From NCBI GenBank assembly GCA_029204225.1, contig CM055097.1, forward strand, positions 49,352,754 through 49,416,753: a stretch of DNA of 64,000 bases, in the 5' to 3' direction. Numbering within the stretch: position 1 is the stretch's first letter; each line of letters opens with the position of its first letter. Positions 1 through 10,374 of the stretch are shown here, piece after piece. Origin of the DNA: Diphasiastrum complanatum. Its lineage: Eukaryota; Streptophyta; Lycopodiopsida; Lycopodiales; Lycopodiaceae. A program made the position numbers and the translations under genes. The notes under the pieces were generated by a model. That model worked only from the letters and a program-made list of their open reading frames with translations, did no database searches and had not been told where the DNA came from.

Positions 1-252
1 TCGAACAAGAACACAAATCATGCTACAGACAGAAAAACACTCTCCACAACAAGCTCACATAGCAATTGTATTTCTCAAAAATGAAATTACACTATACAGA
101 TAGTTCTTCACTAAGGCAACCCATGCATGGCCCAGGTTGCCGTTGACAAGACGCGTGTCCCATCGACTCGCCTCGTGGCGAGGCCAACTGATCCTTATCT
201 ACTGATAGGACCCACAGTACAGTAACACAGTGATTCTACTTTAATTCTAACT
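1..252 (-). repeat. D1 3' LTR, incomplete at the window edge
   Basis: Matches 4711-4970 along nearly its whole length with scattered substitutions and a few small indels. The window begins about 13 bases inside it. It borders the purine tract 253-261, which fits the minus-strand orientation. Confidence 0.88.
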
Positions 253-286
253 TTCTCCCTTAAAGTAGAGTCTACTTTTTATACCA

Positions 287-1701
287 TCATATACATAGCT
301 TTAAAGTCAACACTGCCATAAATTGACTTACAATACCAACAACATAGCATATATCTGGTCTAGTTGTGGTAAGGTGAACCAAGCTCCCTACTAACAACCT
401 ATACAACATAGCATTAAATGGCTGTGACTCGTCAAGCTTAGAAAGCTTTTTACCTGGTTCAATAGGAGTTTCACTGGCTTGCAATCCTGCAATCTGAACC
501 TGTGCAACAACTCTTTGACATATTTCACCTGTGTTAAACCCACTTCGTGTCCTTTTTGCCACACCTCCACTCAAAGGCAATAATGCATGAGGCTGAGATC
601 CGTAATCTCGAATTGTTCCATGAGGTCTTTCTTGATCATGTCTATCATCTCTTGATTATTTTTCGTGATAATCAAGTCATCAACATAAAGAGCAATCAAA
701 GCAACCATACCATCAAATCACAAGACATAAAGATTTGGATCCGAGTATGTTCTCACCGTCCCCTTAGAACGAAAGGAGGCATCAATCCTGCTATACCACG
801 CACGTGGTGTCTGTTTAAGATCATAAAGCGCTTTCTTCAAGCGACATACCTTATTCTCCTGTCCTTTCGCTACCAAGCCTTAAGGTTGATCCATGAACAC
901 CTCTTTCTTCTAACTCACCATTTAAAAAAGCATATTTCACATCCATCTGATGCAAACGCCAAAATGTGAAGCTAAAGCAACAAGTAGACGTAGAGTATCC
1001 CACTTACATACTGGCACAAAGGTCTCCTCATAGTCGATGTCTTTATTTTGTGTATAACTTTTGATCACCAATCTTGCTTTGTGCTTTGCTATACTTCCAT
1101 TTGCATGGTACTTAGTCCTGTATACCCATTTACAACCAATGGGTTTCTTGCCAACTGGTGGTTCCACTAAGTCCCATGTGCTATGCTTAGCAATTGACAC
1201 AATCTCCTCTCCCATGGTCTTAACCCAAATGTCATCATCCTTCGCTTCAACATAAGTCGAAGGTTCTTTGCTTTGAATAATGCTAGATAAGAGAGAATTA
1301 TTTGCTTCATACCTTTCAGGTTGTGTCTTCTCTCTTGTTGATCTTTGTAGCTCTCTCTGGCTAGATGATCCTGGAAAGTCATCCATGTCGTGGCTCTCCA
1401 TCACTCTCTCAAACCACTTAGGGAGCTTCTTGTCAGGTGATTGGCTTCCTAGTAAAAATGTATCTCATGGTACATCTTTCTCCTTGCATTTGTCACCTAC
1501 AACTTCAATCCTTCTTGCACCAAAAGGTTTATCTCTACCTCTCCAACCAGTCGCTTGAGGTTGAGTAGTAGTATCTTGAAGTGTATCCTCATGTGCATCA
1601 CTAGGAAAGTCAATAAATGGATCATCATCAGGAGGAATCTTCACTGTACCATCTTTTCCCGTGACTGGATGTGTCCATTTTCTCAGCCTCCTCGTCTTCA
1701 A
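287..1701 (-). pseudogene. D1 integrase-RT linker and reverse transcriptase remnants; RNase H missing
   Basis: The linker (1465-1701) and the RT N-terminus (937-1404, with KKPIGCKWVYRTKYHANGSI and KHKARLVIKSYTQ) are readable. The RT palm between 600 and 940 is broken in all frames. The C-terminal RT motif LLVGSLVHLTTTRPDICYVV is at 287-580. The sequence then goes within a few codons to the purine tract and 3' LTR, so the RNase H domain is deleted. Such a copy could only have moved using enzymes from a relative. Confidence 0.8.
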
Positions 1702-1874
1702 GATTCATCAAAGATAACATCACGGCTGACATGTATTTTGTTCTCCACTGAATCAAAACATCTATAGCCCTTCACATAATCATCATATCCTAGGAATATA
1801 CAATTTATAGCTTTTACATCAAGCTTATGTCTCTCTTCCTTAGGAATGTGTACAAAGGTCTTACATCCAAAGAT

Positions 1875-2759
1875 TCACAAGTGGTTCACCTTTGGCTTCT
1901 TTTTCGTGAATGCCTCCTCAAGTGTTATCTTTGGTATGGCAATGGTAGGACTTCTATTTTGAAGATAGATTGACGTATTGCATGCTTTTGACAAAAAATC
2001 ATTTGGTAGTTTCATCTCAGCTAGCATAGATCTGGCACTTTCCACAATCGTACGATTCTTGCGCTCAGCTACACCATTGAGTGCAGGAGTATGAGTTTGC
2101 ATAAATTGTCTTTTGATCCCACATTGATCACAAAGACCATTGAAGTCGTTAGACTTGTACTCATCTCCACTATCTGATCTTAGAACTTTGATCTTCCTAC
2201 CTGTCTGATTTTCGACCAATGTTTTGAAGCTCTTGAAGGTGGCAAATGCATCCGATTTCTTCTTCAAGAAGTAAATCCATGTCTTGCGTGACATATCATC
2301 AATGAAGGTCATGAAATAGAAGGCTTTACCTAAGGACATAGTCCTTATAGGCCCACATAGATCTGTGTGGATCAAATCTAGGATGTTCTTTGCTCTTGCA
2401 ACACCACCTTTATTGAACTTCTCTCGATGCTGCTTCCCATATACACATGACTCGCACATCGTCTTCAAGTGGTCTTCCATCATAGGCAATCCTCTCACCA
2501 GTTCCAGTTTTCTCATCAAGTTAAGGCTCCCTAGATTCAAATGACCAAACCTTTTATGCCACAGTTTAGTTTGTGATGGAATGGACGAGATAAGTCCATG
2601 TTGTCCCTTGATTGTAGCATTCAACTTATACAATTTTATGCTGGGCTCTCTTATATCATCCGCAATGACTTTGAACTTTTGGTTCACATCCTTCACAAAG
2701 CAACGATCATGGGCCGACATTCGCTCTTCCAATGGCCCTTTTTGCCACAATGGAAGCAT
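1875..2759 (-). pseudogene. D1 GAG-pre-integrase and integrase core, 294 codons open
   Basis: The zinc-binding pre-integrase part shows KLWHKRFGHLN and CESCVYGKQHREKF. The DDE core shows its three acidic residues in HTDLCGP, RSDSGDEY and GVAERKN. The family enzyme inserts the cDNA into the genome. The upstream boundary is abnormal: the frame overlaps the zinc knuckle of gag by about 70 bases in another frame, with no DSG protease motif between them. The frame ends within the C-terminal part and is followed by a degraded stretch. Confidence 0.85.
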
Positions 2760-3477
2760 TTGTCCTTATTCTTGGTCTTGCTGGAAGATCTCTCATCCTC
2801 TTGAGTCTTGGTGAATTTCTGCTTAGACTTCTTCTTGCCCTTGCCTTTGCCTTGTTTTTGCGGTGTCGCAAGTGCTTGATTTTCAGTATTTTGACGTCTA
2901 GCCTTCACCATTTCTCGTCGTTGCTCCTCTTGCATCAAGATTCCTGTGAGCTCGTCAAAGGTTGGCAATCTTTCTCTTGATGCTATTTCACTCACAAACA
3001 TCTAATAGGGGTCGCACAATGCATTGTGCACCAGTCCACATCATGTATGCGCTCACCAATAGAGTGCAGTTCATCTCTCATTGTCTTGATTCTGGTCATG
3101 TATGTCTGAATGTGCTCTCCTTGCTCCATGCTAGCACTATTCAGTTTTGACTTCAAAAATATGATTCTTGACGGATTTGACATCTCAAACTGCTCCTTTA
3201 GCACATCGTATGCCTATCTGGGTGTAACAACATCACAAATGTGGGTAATGATTTGATATTTTACTGACAAGTTGATATAAATCAAAGATCTTCTTGCTCT
3301 TCTATCAAATATTTTGATGTTAGTTTCGTTTGGCGGTCTTCTCTCATCACCTGTGATGATATCCCACAGTTCCTTCTTTATTAGTATGTTCTTTATCTTG
3401 AACTTCCACACTGCATAGTTGGAAATCCTGTCCAATTTGCTACTTTCACTCAAAATGGACTCTCCCATGTTTGCCAT
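2693..3477 (-). pseudogene. D1 gag (copia nucleocapsid), frameshifted
   Basis: Gag in three pieces: an N-terminal part starting at an ATG at 3477 with the copia signature YAVWKFKIKNIL, a central helical part (2992-3204) and a C-terminal part (2693-3001). The last is Lys-rich and ends in a CCHC zinc knuckle, CFHCGKKGHWKSEC. Gag would form the virus-like particle and the knuckle would bind the element RNA. Frameshifts at about 3205-3215 and 3000 separate the parts. Straight after the knuckle the sequence runs into the pre-integrase region, so the protease that normally follows is absent. Confidence 0.85.
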
Positions 3478-4482
3478 CCCAAAAACGCTTTACCAAGCAC
3501 ACACTGCGTTTCCGCCAAATTGAAAGCCAAATTGGCGTCGCCTTCCGAAATGCTCTTTGTCTCCAACTCCCGACTACGTGCCCAATGGAATGGTGAAATC
3601 ACTTTTGGCGCATTTCAAACACTTTCTCTGCTGCAAACACTCTGTTTTGCAGTATCGTACTTGCAGGTACAGTTTGGGTGCCCTTTGTTTGGAGGTTATA
3701 GCCTTTCGTTTGGGTCAGAACGGATAAAGGACCCAAAAATAGGGACTTTTCTAGTTTTTGAACTGTTTCTTCAAAATGAAGAAACTTTACCCTTCAGTGA
3801 ATTTGGACCCAACTCTCACTTCAAACTGAAATTTTTTAATGAAGTTGCAATGCACTTTGCACTTCAGGCCCCTTTCTTTGAAGTTCACAATGGACTTAAA
3901 GAAATCTAATGGCTTATCAGGATCCAATGGTCTACACTCGTTTGATCTCCATCGTCGATCTATATGGCTTTTGATCCGACATCTAAAATGCCATATGAGC
4001 GCTAAACCATTGTCTTCCAACCGCTACTCATGTCCAAACATTATGTAAGAGATTGTTTTGGGCGCGCGAGCTCAGCCATGACCTCCTCTCTTCATCTTTC
4101 TGCTTTCAAGGTTTTGGCTATGGTGAATGAGAGTTTCTGCACCCTTAGAAGATCTGATCTAGCACCTCCATTGATCCGCGGCTCTCTGCGGCCTCTTGGA
4201 AGCTGATTAACCTCATCAGGGCGCCCTCTCCTACGCTTTTACAGCTTTGAAAAAGCTCATAAAAAGAGCAAGATCTGAGACTTTGCATCTGCAAACCCCA
4301 GCTTGAAACAAGCAACTTGCTTTCAACGTTGCTCAGCAACTTTCTGACCACTGGTTTTACCAAACTCTTTTCCCACGGAGGTCCCCCGACTACTATTAAA
4401 ATTTTGCTTCAGACCGTTCGTCAAACGATATTCGTTTGGATGCACACCGATTGCAAACACCAAGCAGCCTCCCTTCGAAATT

Positions 4483-4672
4483 TCAGAATTCTGTTTGGCT
4501 AAGGTTCTGATTCAGCCAACAACTCTTGTCTCCGAATCCTCTCACAGTTCCAAGCTTGGCAAGCCTCTGTATGCTAGAAGTTGTGCACCAGTGCTTTACT
4601 TTCCGTCTCCAACCCGTCGTAAACCCCGAACTCTCAGAAGACTCTTCTCCCGAAGCTCTCTTCAATGGTGAA
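4483..4672 (-). pseudogene. D-family leader small ORF, start codon lost in D1
   Basis: The leader between primer-binding site and gag contains an open frame of about 60 codons whose product includes SSESSGFT, WRRKVKHWCT, SSIQRLAK and GDKSC. The same frame, without internal indels, is found at 26704-26874 in the second D copy, where it starts with ATG shortly after the primer-binding site. In D1 that ATG has become ATA and the frame opens only at TTG. I recognise no domain. The many Arg, Lys, Ser and Trp residues would suit a small basic nucleic-acid-binding peptide, but that is inference. Confidence 0.45.
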
Positions 4673-4698
4673 GCTATATTGTGTACACTCCTTGTACG

Positions 4699-4710
4699 AC
4701 TCTGATACCA
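4699..4710 (-). other. D1 primer-binding site
   Basis: On the minus strand this reads TGGTATCAGAGT, the usual plant copia site complementary to the 3' end of initiator tRNA-Met, with the last base changed. It immediately follows the 5' LTR. Confidence 0.85.
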
Positions 4711-4970
4711 ACTTAGAATTTGCTTCGAACGGGAACACAGATCATGCTACACAGTAACACAGACAGAAAAACACTCTCCACAGCAAGCTCACGTAGCAAC
4801 TGTATTTCTCAAAAATGAAATTACACTGTACATATAGTTAGGCAACCCATGCATGGCCCAGATTGTCGTTGACGGGACGCGTGTCCCGTCGACTCGCCTC
4901 GTGGCGAGGCCAACTGCTACTGATAGGACCCACAGTACAGTAACACAGTGATTCTACTTTAAATCTAACT
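4711..4970 (-). repeat. D1 5' LTR (260 bp)
   Basis: The right-hand LTR of D1. It directly adjoins the primer-binding site at 4699-4710. The two LTRs differ visibly (for example CCGTCGAC against CCATCGAC in the GC-rich part), which points to an old insertion. No clean target duplication can be judged because the other end lies outside the window. Confidence 0.88.
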
Positions 4971-5379
4971 CAATTATACAATACACTACACACCAAAATT
5001 ATTCATGCTACATTTACTTATAAAATTGATACAGACAACCAAATTCTATTATTTCCACGTTTATTGAACAACTAAACATAATACTTACCGGTGACTTAAA
5101 TATCAATGCATTGAACATAAATAAAAATTTCCAAAAACTTCACTCGCTTATGTCTTAGTATAATATGCACTTGGCCTTTCAAGAAACAAGAAACAACTAT
5201 ATATGGCACACAATTAGATCATGCTTGGACAAACATCCAGAAATTAAGAGATTTATTTGGATCTACGTACGCTTAATGGGCAGATCATTCACCAATATAT
5301 TATATTTGTGCCCAAAACTAAAATCCAGCTTGCTACATCTTGCAAAGGTAGGGCCATGTGGCTTGCCACAATGTGCTTG
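4971..5379. other. AT-rich interval, nothing recognised
   Basis: No conserved protein, RNA gene or repeat seen between the D1 5' LTR and the hairpin at 5380. Confidence 0.5.
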
Positions 5380-5413
5380 TTTTACATGCATCACCCGGAA
5401 GGTGCATGTAAAA
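5380..5413. repeat. Short inverted repeat (11-bp arms)
   Basis: Arms TTTTACATGCA (5380-5390) and TGCATGTAAAA (5403-5413) flank a 12-base loop. It lies 140 bases before the stronger hairpin at 5553. It may be part of a small non-autonomous DNA transposon, but no target duplication was found. Confidence 0.5.
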
Positions 5414-5552
5414 AACATTTACAACAAAAATCCATTTCATGCATAAAAATGTTCAACCCTAAGAGATGCACATTATCGGAGATGAGGTCAGCCTGGTTGC
5501 GGCATACAGCTCCACGCCTGAGAATGAAAAACACACAAGCAGTAAATGCTAG

Positions 5553-5632
5553 GTGCACATCCAACGGTGCACACAGCAGGTGAGAGTGTGTGAGGGACAT
5601 CTTTCACCTGTTGCGCACCGTTGGATGCGCAC
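5553..5632. repeat. Long imperfect hairpin with ATCCAACGGTGC arms
   Basis: The left arm 5553-5583 and right arm 5604-5632 are near-complementary over about 29 bases with few mismatches, around a 20-base loop. The arms carry ATCCAACGGTGC and GCACCGTTGGAT. The right arm recurs at 5847-5875 through the tandem duplication. Confidence 0.7.
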
Positions 5633-6040
5633 AAGGCCTGTACTGCTTGGCATATTTTAGTGAAAGGCTATCTCCACCATTGGGGCTCCAAAGCACGTGC
5701 TGCGCGTGCAAAGCATTTGGCCCCGATGGCCCCCGTTGCCTGACGTGTGGCGGGTTCGCAGTGCTCGTAAAAAATTGGGGCGCGCCCAACTTTCGCGAGC
5801 TACGCCCGTTGCACACAGCAGGTGAGAGAGTGTGAGGGACACCTTTCACCTGCTGGGCACCGTTGGATGCGCACAAGGCCTATACGGCTTGGCATATTTT
5901 AGTGAAAGGCTATCTCCTCCATTGGGGCTCCAAAGCACAGGTCGTGCGTGCGAAGCATTTGGCCCTGGTGGCCCCCGTTGCTTGAAGCGTGGCGGGCTCG
6001 CAGTGCCCGTCAAAAATTGGGGCACGCCCAACTTTCGTGG
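5571..6040. repeat. Tandem duplication, period 242 bp, about 1.9 copies
   Basis: Unit 1 is 5571-5812; unit 2 starts at 5813 with the same ACACAGCAGG and stays alignable until about 6040, with scattered substitutions. The duplicated block is rich in CG dinucleotides compared with its surroundings and contains one arm of the hairpin above. The open frames here change meaning between copies and are not convincing genes. Confidence 0.8.
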
Positions 6041-6200
6041 GTGGCGCCAGGCTGCGGTCCCGGGCACCCCAACAGTGGCACCGTGCAGGTCGAGCAATGG
6101 CACCGAGCAAGGCGTAGGTGGCGCGGGGTAGCTACGGGTGGCACCAAGTAGCGCGGGTGTGGTGCCAGGCAGCCACAAGTGGCGCCGAGCACCTAGGCAC
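6040..6200. repeat. GC-rich patch of degenerate GTGGCGCC/GTGGCACC repeats
   Basis: The motif GTGGC(G/A)CC and variants occur about six to eight times at irregular spacing. Base composition is far richer in G and C than the window average. No protein can be supported. Confidence 0.55.
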
Positions 6201-6510
6201 ACACAAATATAAATTATTAGGTGAGTTTCTGTATATATTCCCTCCCGATTATTTGTTAGAAATGCTTATGAGATAAAAATTGACTACCTCTACACGTGGC
6301 ATCCAGGCAGCCAATATTTTTTTTTTAAAGTGTGGCTTGAGAGCGCACAGCACAAGCACAAGCACAGCCAGCCAAACGGCCACCGTGCCTCTCCGACGCG
6401 GGTCTATTTGCACCCCTTTACACGTGTAGTACGCACAGATCGTCACTTATCCAACACGACTGTGTACATTGTACCAAGCACAGACCTCAGGAATGCGGCT
6501 GCCGCGAAAC

Positions 6511-6539
6511 GGCCGCCCAAAAGAAGGGTTTTGGCGGCC
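6511..6539. promoter_or_regulatory. GGCCGCC inverted repeat upstream of the TATA box
   Basis: GGCCGCCCAAAA (6511-6522) pairs with TTTTGGCGGCC (6529-6539) apart from one bulged C. The centre is about 65 bases upstream of the TATA box at 6590. GCCGCC is the core bound by plant ERF proteins in known GCC boxes; a role here is inference. Confidence 0.4.
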
Positions 6540-6589
6540 AAAACAACAGCAAGAGCGAAAAGACAGAAAGAAACAGAAATGACATCCCT

Positions 6590-6597
6590 TATAAATA
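6590..6597 (+). promoter_or_regulatory. TATA box of the putative small gene at 6851
   Basis: TATAAATA followed by a pyrimidine-rich CT stretch near 6605-6640, as in plant promoters. Transcription would start near 6620, giving an untranslated leader of about 230 bases with upstream ATGs at 6649 and 6755. Confidence 0.5.
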
Positions 6598-6850
6598 CCT
6601 CTCAGCTCCCTCATCCACTCACCCACCATCGCCTTAGCATTACTCTCCATGATATTCTTCAGCTCTTGCACCAAAAATTCCAGGCTTAGTCCACTCTTGC
6701 ACTGCCAATTCTACAGTTTAGTACTGGATTTTGCATTCTCTTCGCTTTTGTTTATGTGCCTCTGCTGCTATCCCTTGCCCAACACACCTTCATTTCTTTT
6801 TCTGGATCTGACCAGCTTGATTTGCTGCCGGGACCCGATTGTTGATCAAC

Positions 6851-7212
6851 ATGTCGTTGGTAATGGGTCGGATGGAAAGGATATGGGATAATATGATTGA
6901 AGCGGGGCTTGATCGACTCCAGAGGCTAGAAACCAATGTGCAAAAACATCGGGTTGGACAATCCAAAGCTGATGACACCTCCAGATATGGTGAGTTATAT
7001 TTTGGTTAGGTGGTTGTTTTTGCATATGAGAAGAATTGCTAACAGATATTTCCACTCTCTGCACAACCCTCTAAAGTTCTGGGTTTTTGTCGGCAGTTTT
7101 GAAGATGAGGGAGGCTGAATGCAACAACGCTGTCGACGTCGCATGCATCCAAGCAAGGCAAACGGTCGATTGTGCAGACAAAAAATTGCCTCCCTCGCAT
7201 TCCGACTGGTAA
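6851..7212 (+). CDS. Putative small split gene, about 84 residues, not recognised
   Basis: Exon 1 runs from the ATG at 6851 to 6989, an intron of 107 bases (6990-7096, GTGAGT...GGCAG) follows, and exon 2 runs from 7097 to a TAA at 7210-7212. The phase-1 join keeps the frame open across the splice. The start of the product (MSLVMGRMERIWDNM) and the next segment (GLDRLQRLETNVQKH) look like amphipathic helix. The second exon encodes three or four Cys (AECNNA, ACIQA, DCADKK). GGTAAGA at 7208 could act as another donor, joining to an acceptor at 7344 and changing the last few residues. A TATA box and inverted repeat lie upstream. I do not recognise the family; a chance ORF or relic of a longer gene cannot be excluded. 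Confidence 0.4.
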
Positions 7213-7647
7213 GACCACATAATGAGCTTAAGATCTCAATTTCCAAGTCAGGCTCTTCATTCTGCAAAAATCTGAACACCAGTCTTTGAAAAAAGTGTCG
7301 GATCATCGGAATTACTTATGTATTTGAATCCTTGCTGGTTGCAGGTTGGTAATCTCTATTCTGGACAGGTGACCGAAACAAGTGATAGTATCCAACATTA
7401 TTTGGCGTCGAGCTGGCTTGATGTAGAGCAATTCTGCCATTTTTAGAGCAGCTATGCTCGCTGTTTACCCATAAAATGCTGTCAATATTAGAGCGGCTAT
7501 GCTTACTGATCACACATCACATAATGCTCGAGCAGCTAACCGAAGGACAGGTGCTCTGACAGTAATCGAGCTGCTGCTGAAAAATTTCAGAAGTATTAGC
7601 AGCAAGAAGCAGCTCCACAGAATGGAGTCTGCCATCCGCATCCATCT
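7213..7647. other. Downstream interval of the small gene, no further gene seen
   Basis: Contains a possible third exon of the small gene (acceptor 7344, TGA at 7370-7372) and loose repeats of GAGC(A/G)GCTATGCT near 7446 and 7491. No convincing ORF. Confidence 0.45.
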
Positions 7648-7995
7648 TGTGATTTGTAGAGTGCTTTCATTGAAAATTCAATCAATATTCTTGAACCAAA
7701 TATGGAATGACCTACTCATTATTTTTCAGCTTTGTGATAGTGCTTGCCACATGGGATATTAGTAAATTGAATCAACATTCTTGAACCAAATGTGATTTGT
7801 AGAGTGCTTTCATTGAAAATTCAATCAATATTCTTGAACCAAATATGGAATGACCTACTCATTATTTTTCAGCTTTGTGATAGTGCTTGCCACATGGGAT
7901 ATTAGTAAATTGAATCAACATTCTTGAACCAAATGCGTATTGTGAATGATCTATTGATCATTTTCCAGCTTTGTGATAGTGCTTGCCACATGGCA
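7648..7995. repeat. Tandem repeat, period 143 bp, two full copies and a diverged partial third
   Basis: Copy 1 is 7648-7790 and copy 2 is 7791-7933, nearly identical. A third partial copy (7934-7995) keeps CAGCTTTGTGATAGTGCTTG but is diverged before it. The near identity of copies 1 and 2 suggests a recent duplication over an older one. Confidence 0.85.
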
Positions 7996-8332
7996 TAGTA
8001 GTATTTACTATTTTGCGATGCTTAACCACTGTTTTACAGAATCAGTATTACTGAAGCATTTACAGTATGGGAAACCGTTCTGTACTATGGATTTAGGGTA
8101 TTTAGGTAATTTGAAAAAATCCATTGTTTGCACATTTTTCATGACTATATTCTTGGCTTATGCAATGGTAGTTTATATTATTGAATTGGGTTTCAATTTC
8201 AACCATGCTCATAAAAAGTTCCAAGCTTCAAGATGTCAAAGGCTTGCAGCACTAATCCTGTCTTGTTAGCAATGCCCCATTTGAACAAGGTATTTAAATC
8301 CGTAGTTGCCATGTGTCATGCTATGTTATTTT
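7996..8332. other. No recognised feature
   Basis: One open frame of under 100 codons lacks any family signature. It probably has no function. Confidence 0.4.
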
Positions 8333-8716
8333 TGTTGAAATAAATGCCTATTTTGCTCCTTAAGGCTTGTATACTTGTAAGTTGTGCATAAGACATGGGA
8401 ATAAAACATTTATGTACATACTACACCCCACTTGTGCTATTTAGGCAAGTAATAACAAGTAGGTTGAGGACCCATGTGGGTTCTAGAGCTAGAATTAGCA
8501 AGACACCACCTCTATACATTACATGCTAAATGTAGCCCAAAGTTTGGAGGGGTTTACATGCCCTACTACTCTTTGAATAATCATTCAAGTTGTGTGAGCT
8601 TTGAAGTACTCTCTCTCTTGCTTTTGTGTTCTACTCCATAGCTGGTTTTTTCAAGCTTTCATAGTGTGCTTACTATGCTGTTATGATACTCCATAGCTAG
8701 GCCTTGGAATTTGTCA
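8333..8716 (+). repeat. E 5' LTR (384 bp)
   Basis: Begins TGTTGAAATAAATG and ends TTTGTCA, directly followed by a primer-binding site with two changes from the usual TGGTATCAGAGC. The boundaries rest on the TG...CA ends and the primer site only, since there is no partner LTR. Confidence 0.65.
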
Positions 8717-8836
8717 TGATATCAAAGCAGGTTATGTTGCATGTGGTGTGGTGAAAGCTTGGACCTGTTTTGATCAGATTTTTGCCATTCTTGGAGAGAA
8801 GCTTACGTTTGAGGAGGGAGCACTTTTTGTAGGAGC

Positions 8837-9710
8837 ATGCTGAGTGAAGCCAACCGGCTTGATGACACTAACTTTAGCATATGGAAATTCAAGGTCAAGA
8901 ACATTCTTGAGGACAAAGAATGTTGGAAGCTTGTGACAGGTGAAGAGCCTGTTCCAACATCTGAACTTGAACTCGGGGACTATATCAAGAGTGGAGAAAA
9001 GGCACACAGGATAATCAACATGTCAGTGAGGGATAATGTGATTCCTCTAATCAGGTCAGCCAGAGGGCCTGTGGATGCATGGCACATTCTTTGTGCATTG
9101 TATGAGACAGCAAGTACAACTAGGTTTCTCTACTTGAAGAACAAGTTGTATACTCTCAGAATGGAAACAGGGGAGACAATTACTGATCATCTTACTAAGA
9201 TTCAGGATCTTAGATATCAGCTTTCTGTGCTTGGAGACTCTATTTCTGACAAAGACTTGGTGCCAATAGTTCTGAATAGCTTGTCATATGCTTATCAGAA
9301 CTTTGTGATGATGATATATGTGAGAGAGAAGATCCCTACCTATGAAGAGGTCTATGGTCTCTTGTTATAGGAGGAGATGAGGAGAGTTAATCTCTCCAAC
9401 ATGGAAGATTTCCAGGAGCATGTCTTTGCTTCTAAGAAGAAGCAAAATCCAGCCAAGGATAAGAAGAAAGGTAAAGGCAAGAACAAGGAGCACCACAAAC
9501 ACTTGAGCAAGGAATGGAGAACTTGCAGATGTCAGAAGCACAATCCTCCTCGAATACTTCTTCCACACCACGAAAGAAGGAAAATTGCATTTATGGACAC
9601 TTTGCTTGTGAGTGCAGGAAGAAGCTTGCAAAGCAAAAGAATGGCACAAAGAAGCAGGGAGGAAATATTGTTGAGAGTGTTGCAAGAGGAGCAGAGTGAC
9701 ATAAGGCAAG
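8837..9710 (+). pseudogene. E gag, one premature stop and damaged zinc knuckle
   Basis: The ATG at 8837 opens a 177-codon frame with the copia gag signature FSIWKFKVKNIL and a central helical part (YLKNKLYTLRMETGETITDH). A TAG at 9368-9370, where relatives have a sense codon before EEMRR, ends it; the same frame then continues into a Lys-rich tail. The zinc knuckle near 9585-9620 survives only as CIYGHFACEC in another frame, lacking the second Cys position, so both a small deletion and a frameshift have hit it. Confidence 0.82.
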
Positions 9711-10374
9711 CTGAGTTATTTTTTTATGCATTGGCCTCACAAGCTACAACAATTGATTGGTACATTGACTCAGGTGCTTCAAAGCACATGACCCCTCATA
9801 GGGATCGGTTTGATACCTTTGTGGGGATTTGTGACGGACAAGAGGTGTGCCTAGGTGACAACTCAACACACAAGGTCAAGGGAAAGGGCACAGTACCTGT
9901 AAAGCTTCCATCAGGAGAAGTCAAAGTCATTAAGAATGTCTTATATGTACCATGACTTGCTAAAAATCTTCTTTCAGTAGAAGCTATCACTCAACAAAAT
10001 ATGAAAGTAGAATTTGATGCTACTTCTTGTCTTGTGTTGGACTTGAGTGATAATATGAAGGTTGTGGCCAAAGGATTGCAGGAAGATAATCTATACAGGT
10101 TGTACACTTCTATCCCTAGTCAACATGCTTATACAGCAAAAGGAAGTGATGTGGATAGATTGTGGCATGAGAGGTATGGACATCTTGGCTACCAAAGCAT
10201 GTAGGTGATGAACCAGCATTATATGGTGGAGGGGCTTCCAGTTGTTAAGCCAAGCTCTTCAGTTTGCGAGGCTTGAGCCATGGGAAAACATCAAAGACAT
10301 AAGTTTTTCCAAGGAGAGCACCACCAGGGCAGCAGACATACTTAATTTGGTACATTCAGATTTGTGGGGGCCAA
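9711..10374 (+). pseudogene. E protease and GAG-pre-integrase, stop-interrupted
   Basis: The aspartic protease is recognised by WYIDSGASKHMT (near 9758-9793) and the flap-like GDNSTHKVKGKGTV. A TGA at 9953-9955 breaks the frame inside LYVP-LAKNLLSV. The pre-integrase shows RLWHERYGHLGYQSM, then a TAG. Integrase begins with the HSDLWGP-like stretch, and the TG of element F follows directly at 10375. Confidence 0.8.

Larger units (their letters stand above)
1..4970 (-). mobile_element. Ty1/copia retrotransposon D1, degraded, cut by the left window edge
   Basis: A minus-strand LTR element bounded by two similar LTRs (1-252 and 4711-4970). Read right to left it has a 5' LTR, a primer-binding site complementary to initiator tRNA-Met, a leader of about 1.2 kb, gag, integrase, RT pieces, a purine tract (253-261, AAGGGAGAA on the minus strand) and a 3' LTR. 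The domain order gag-integrase-RT is that of Ty1/copia. The protease between gag and integrase and the RNase H after RT are missing, and the remaining frames are broken, so the copy is dead. A second set of pieces of the same family lies at 25332-26874. Confidence 0.9.

Noticed and set aside
5590-6202. Overlapping frames of 60-118 codons on both strands in the CG-rich region
   Set aside because: They exist because the region is GC-rich and has few stops; the two duplicated units give different proteins and no motif is present.
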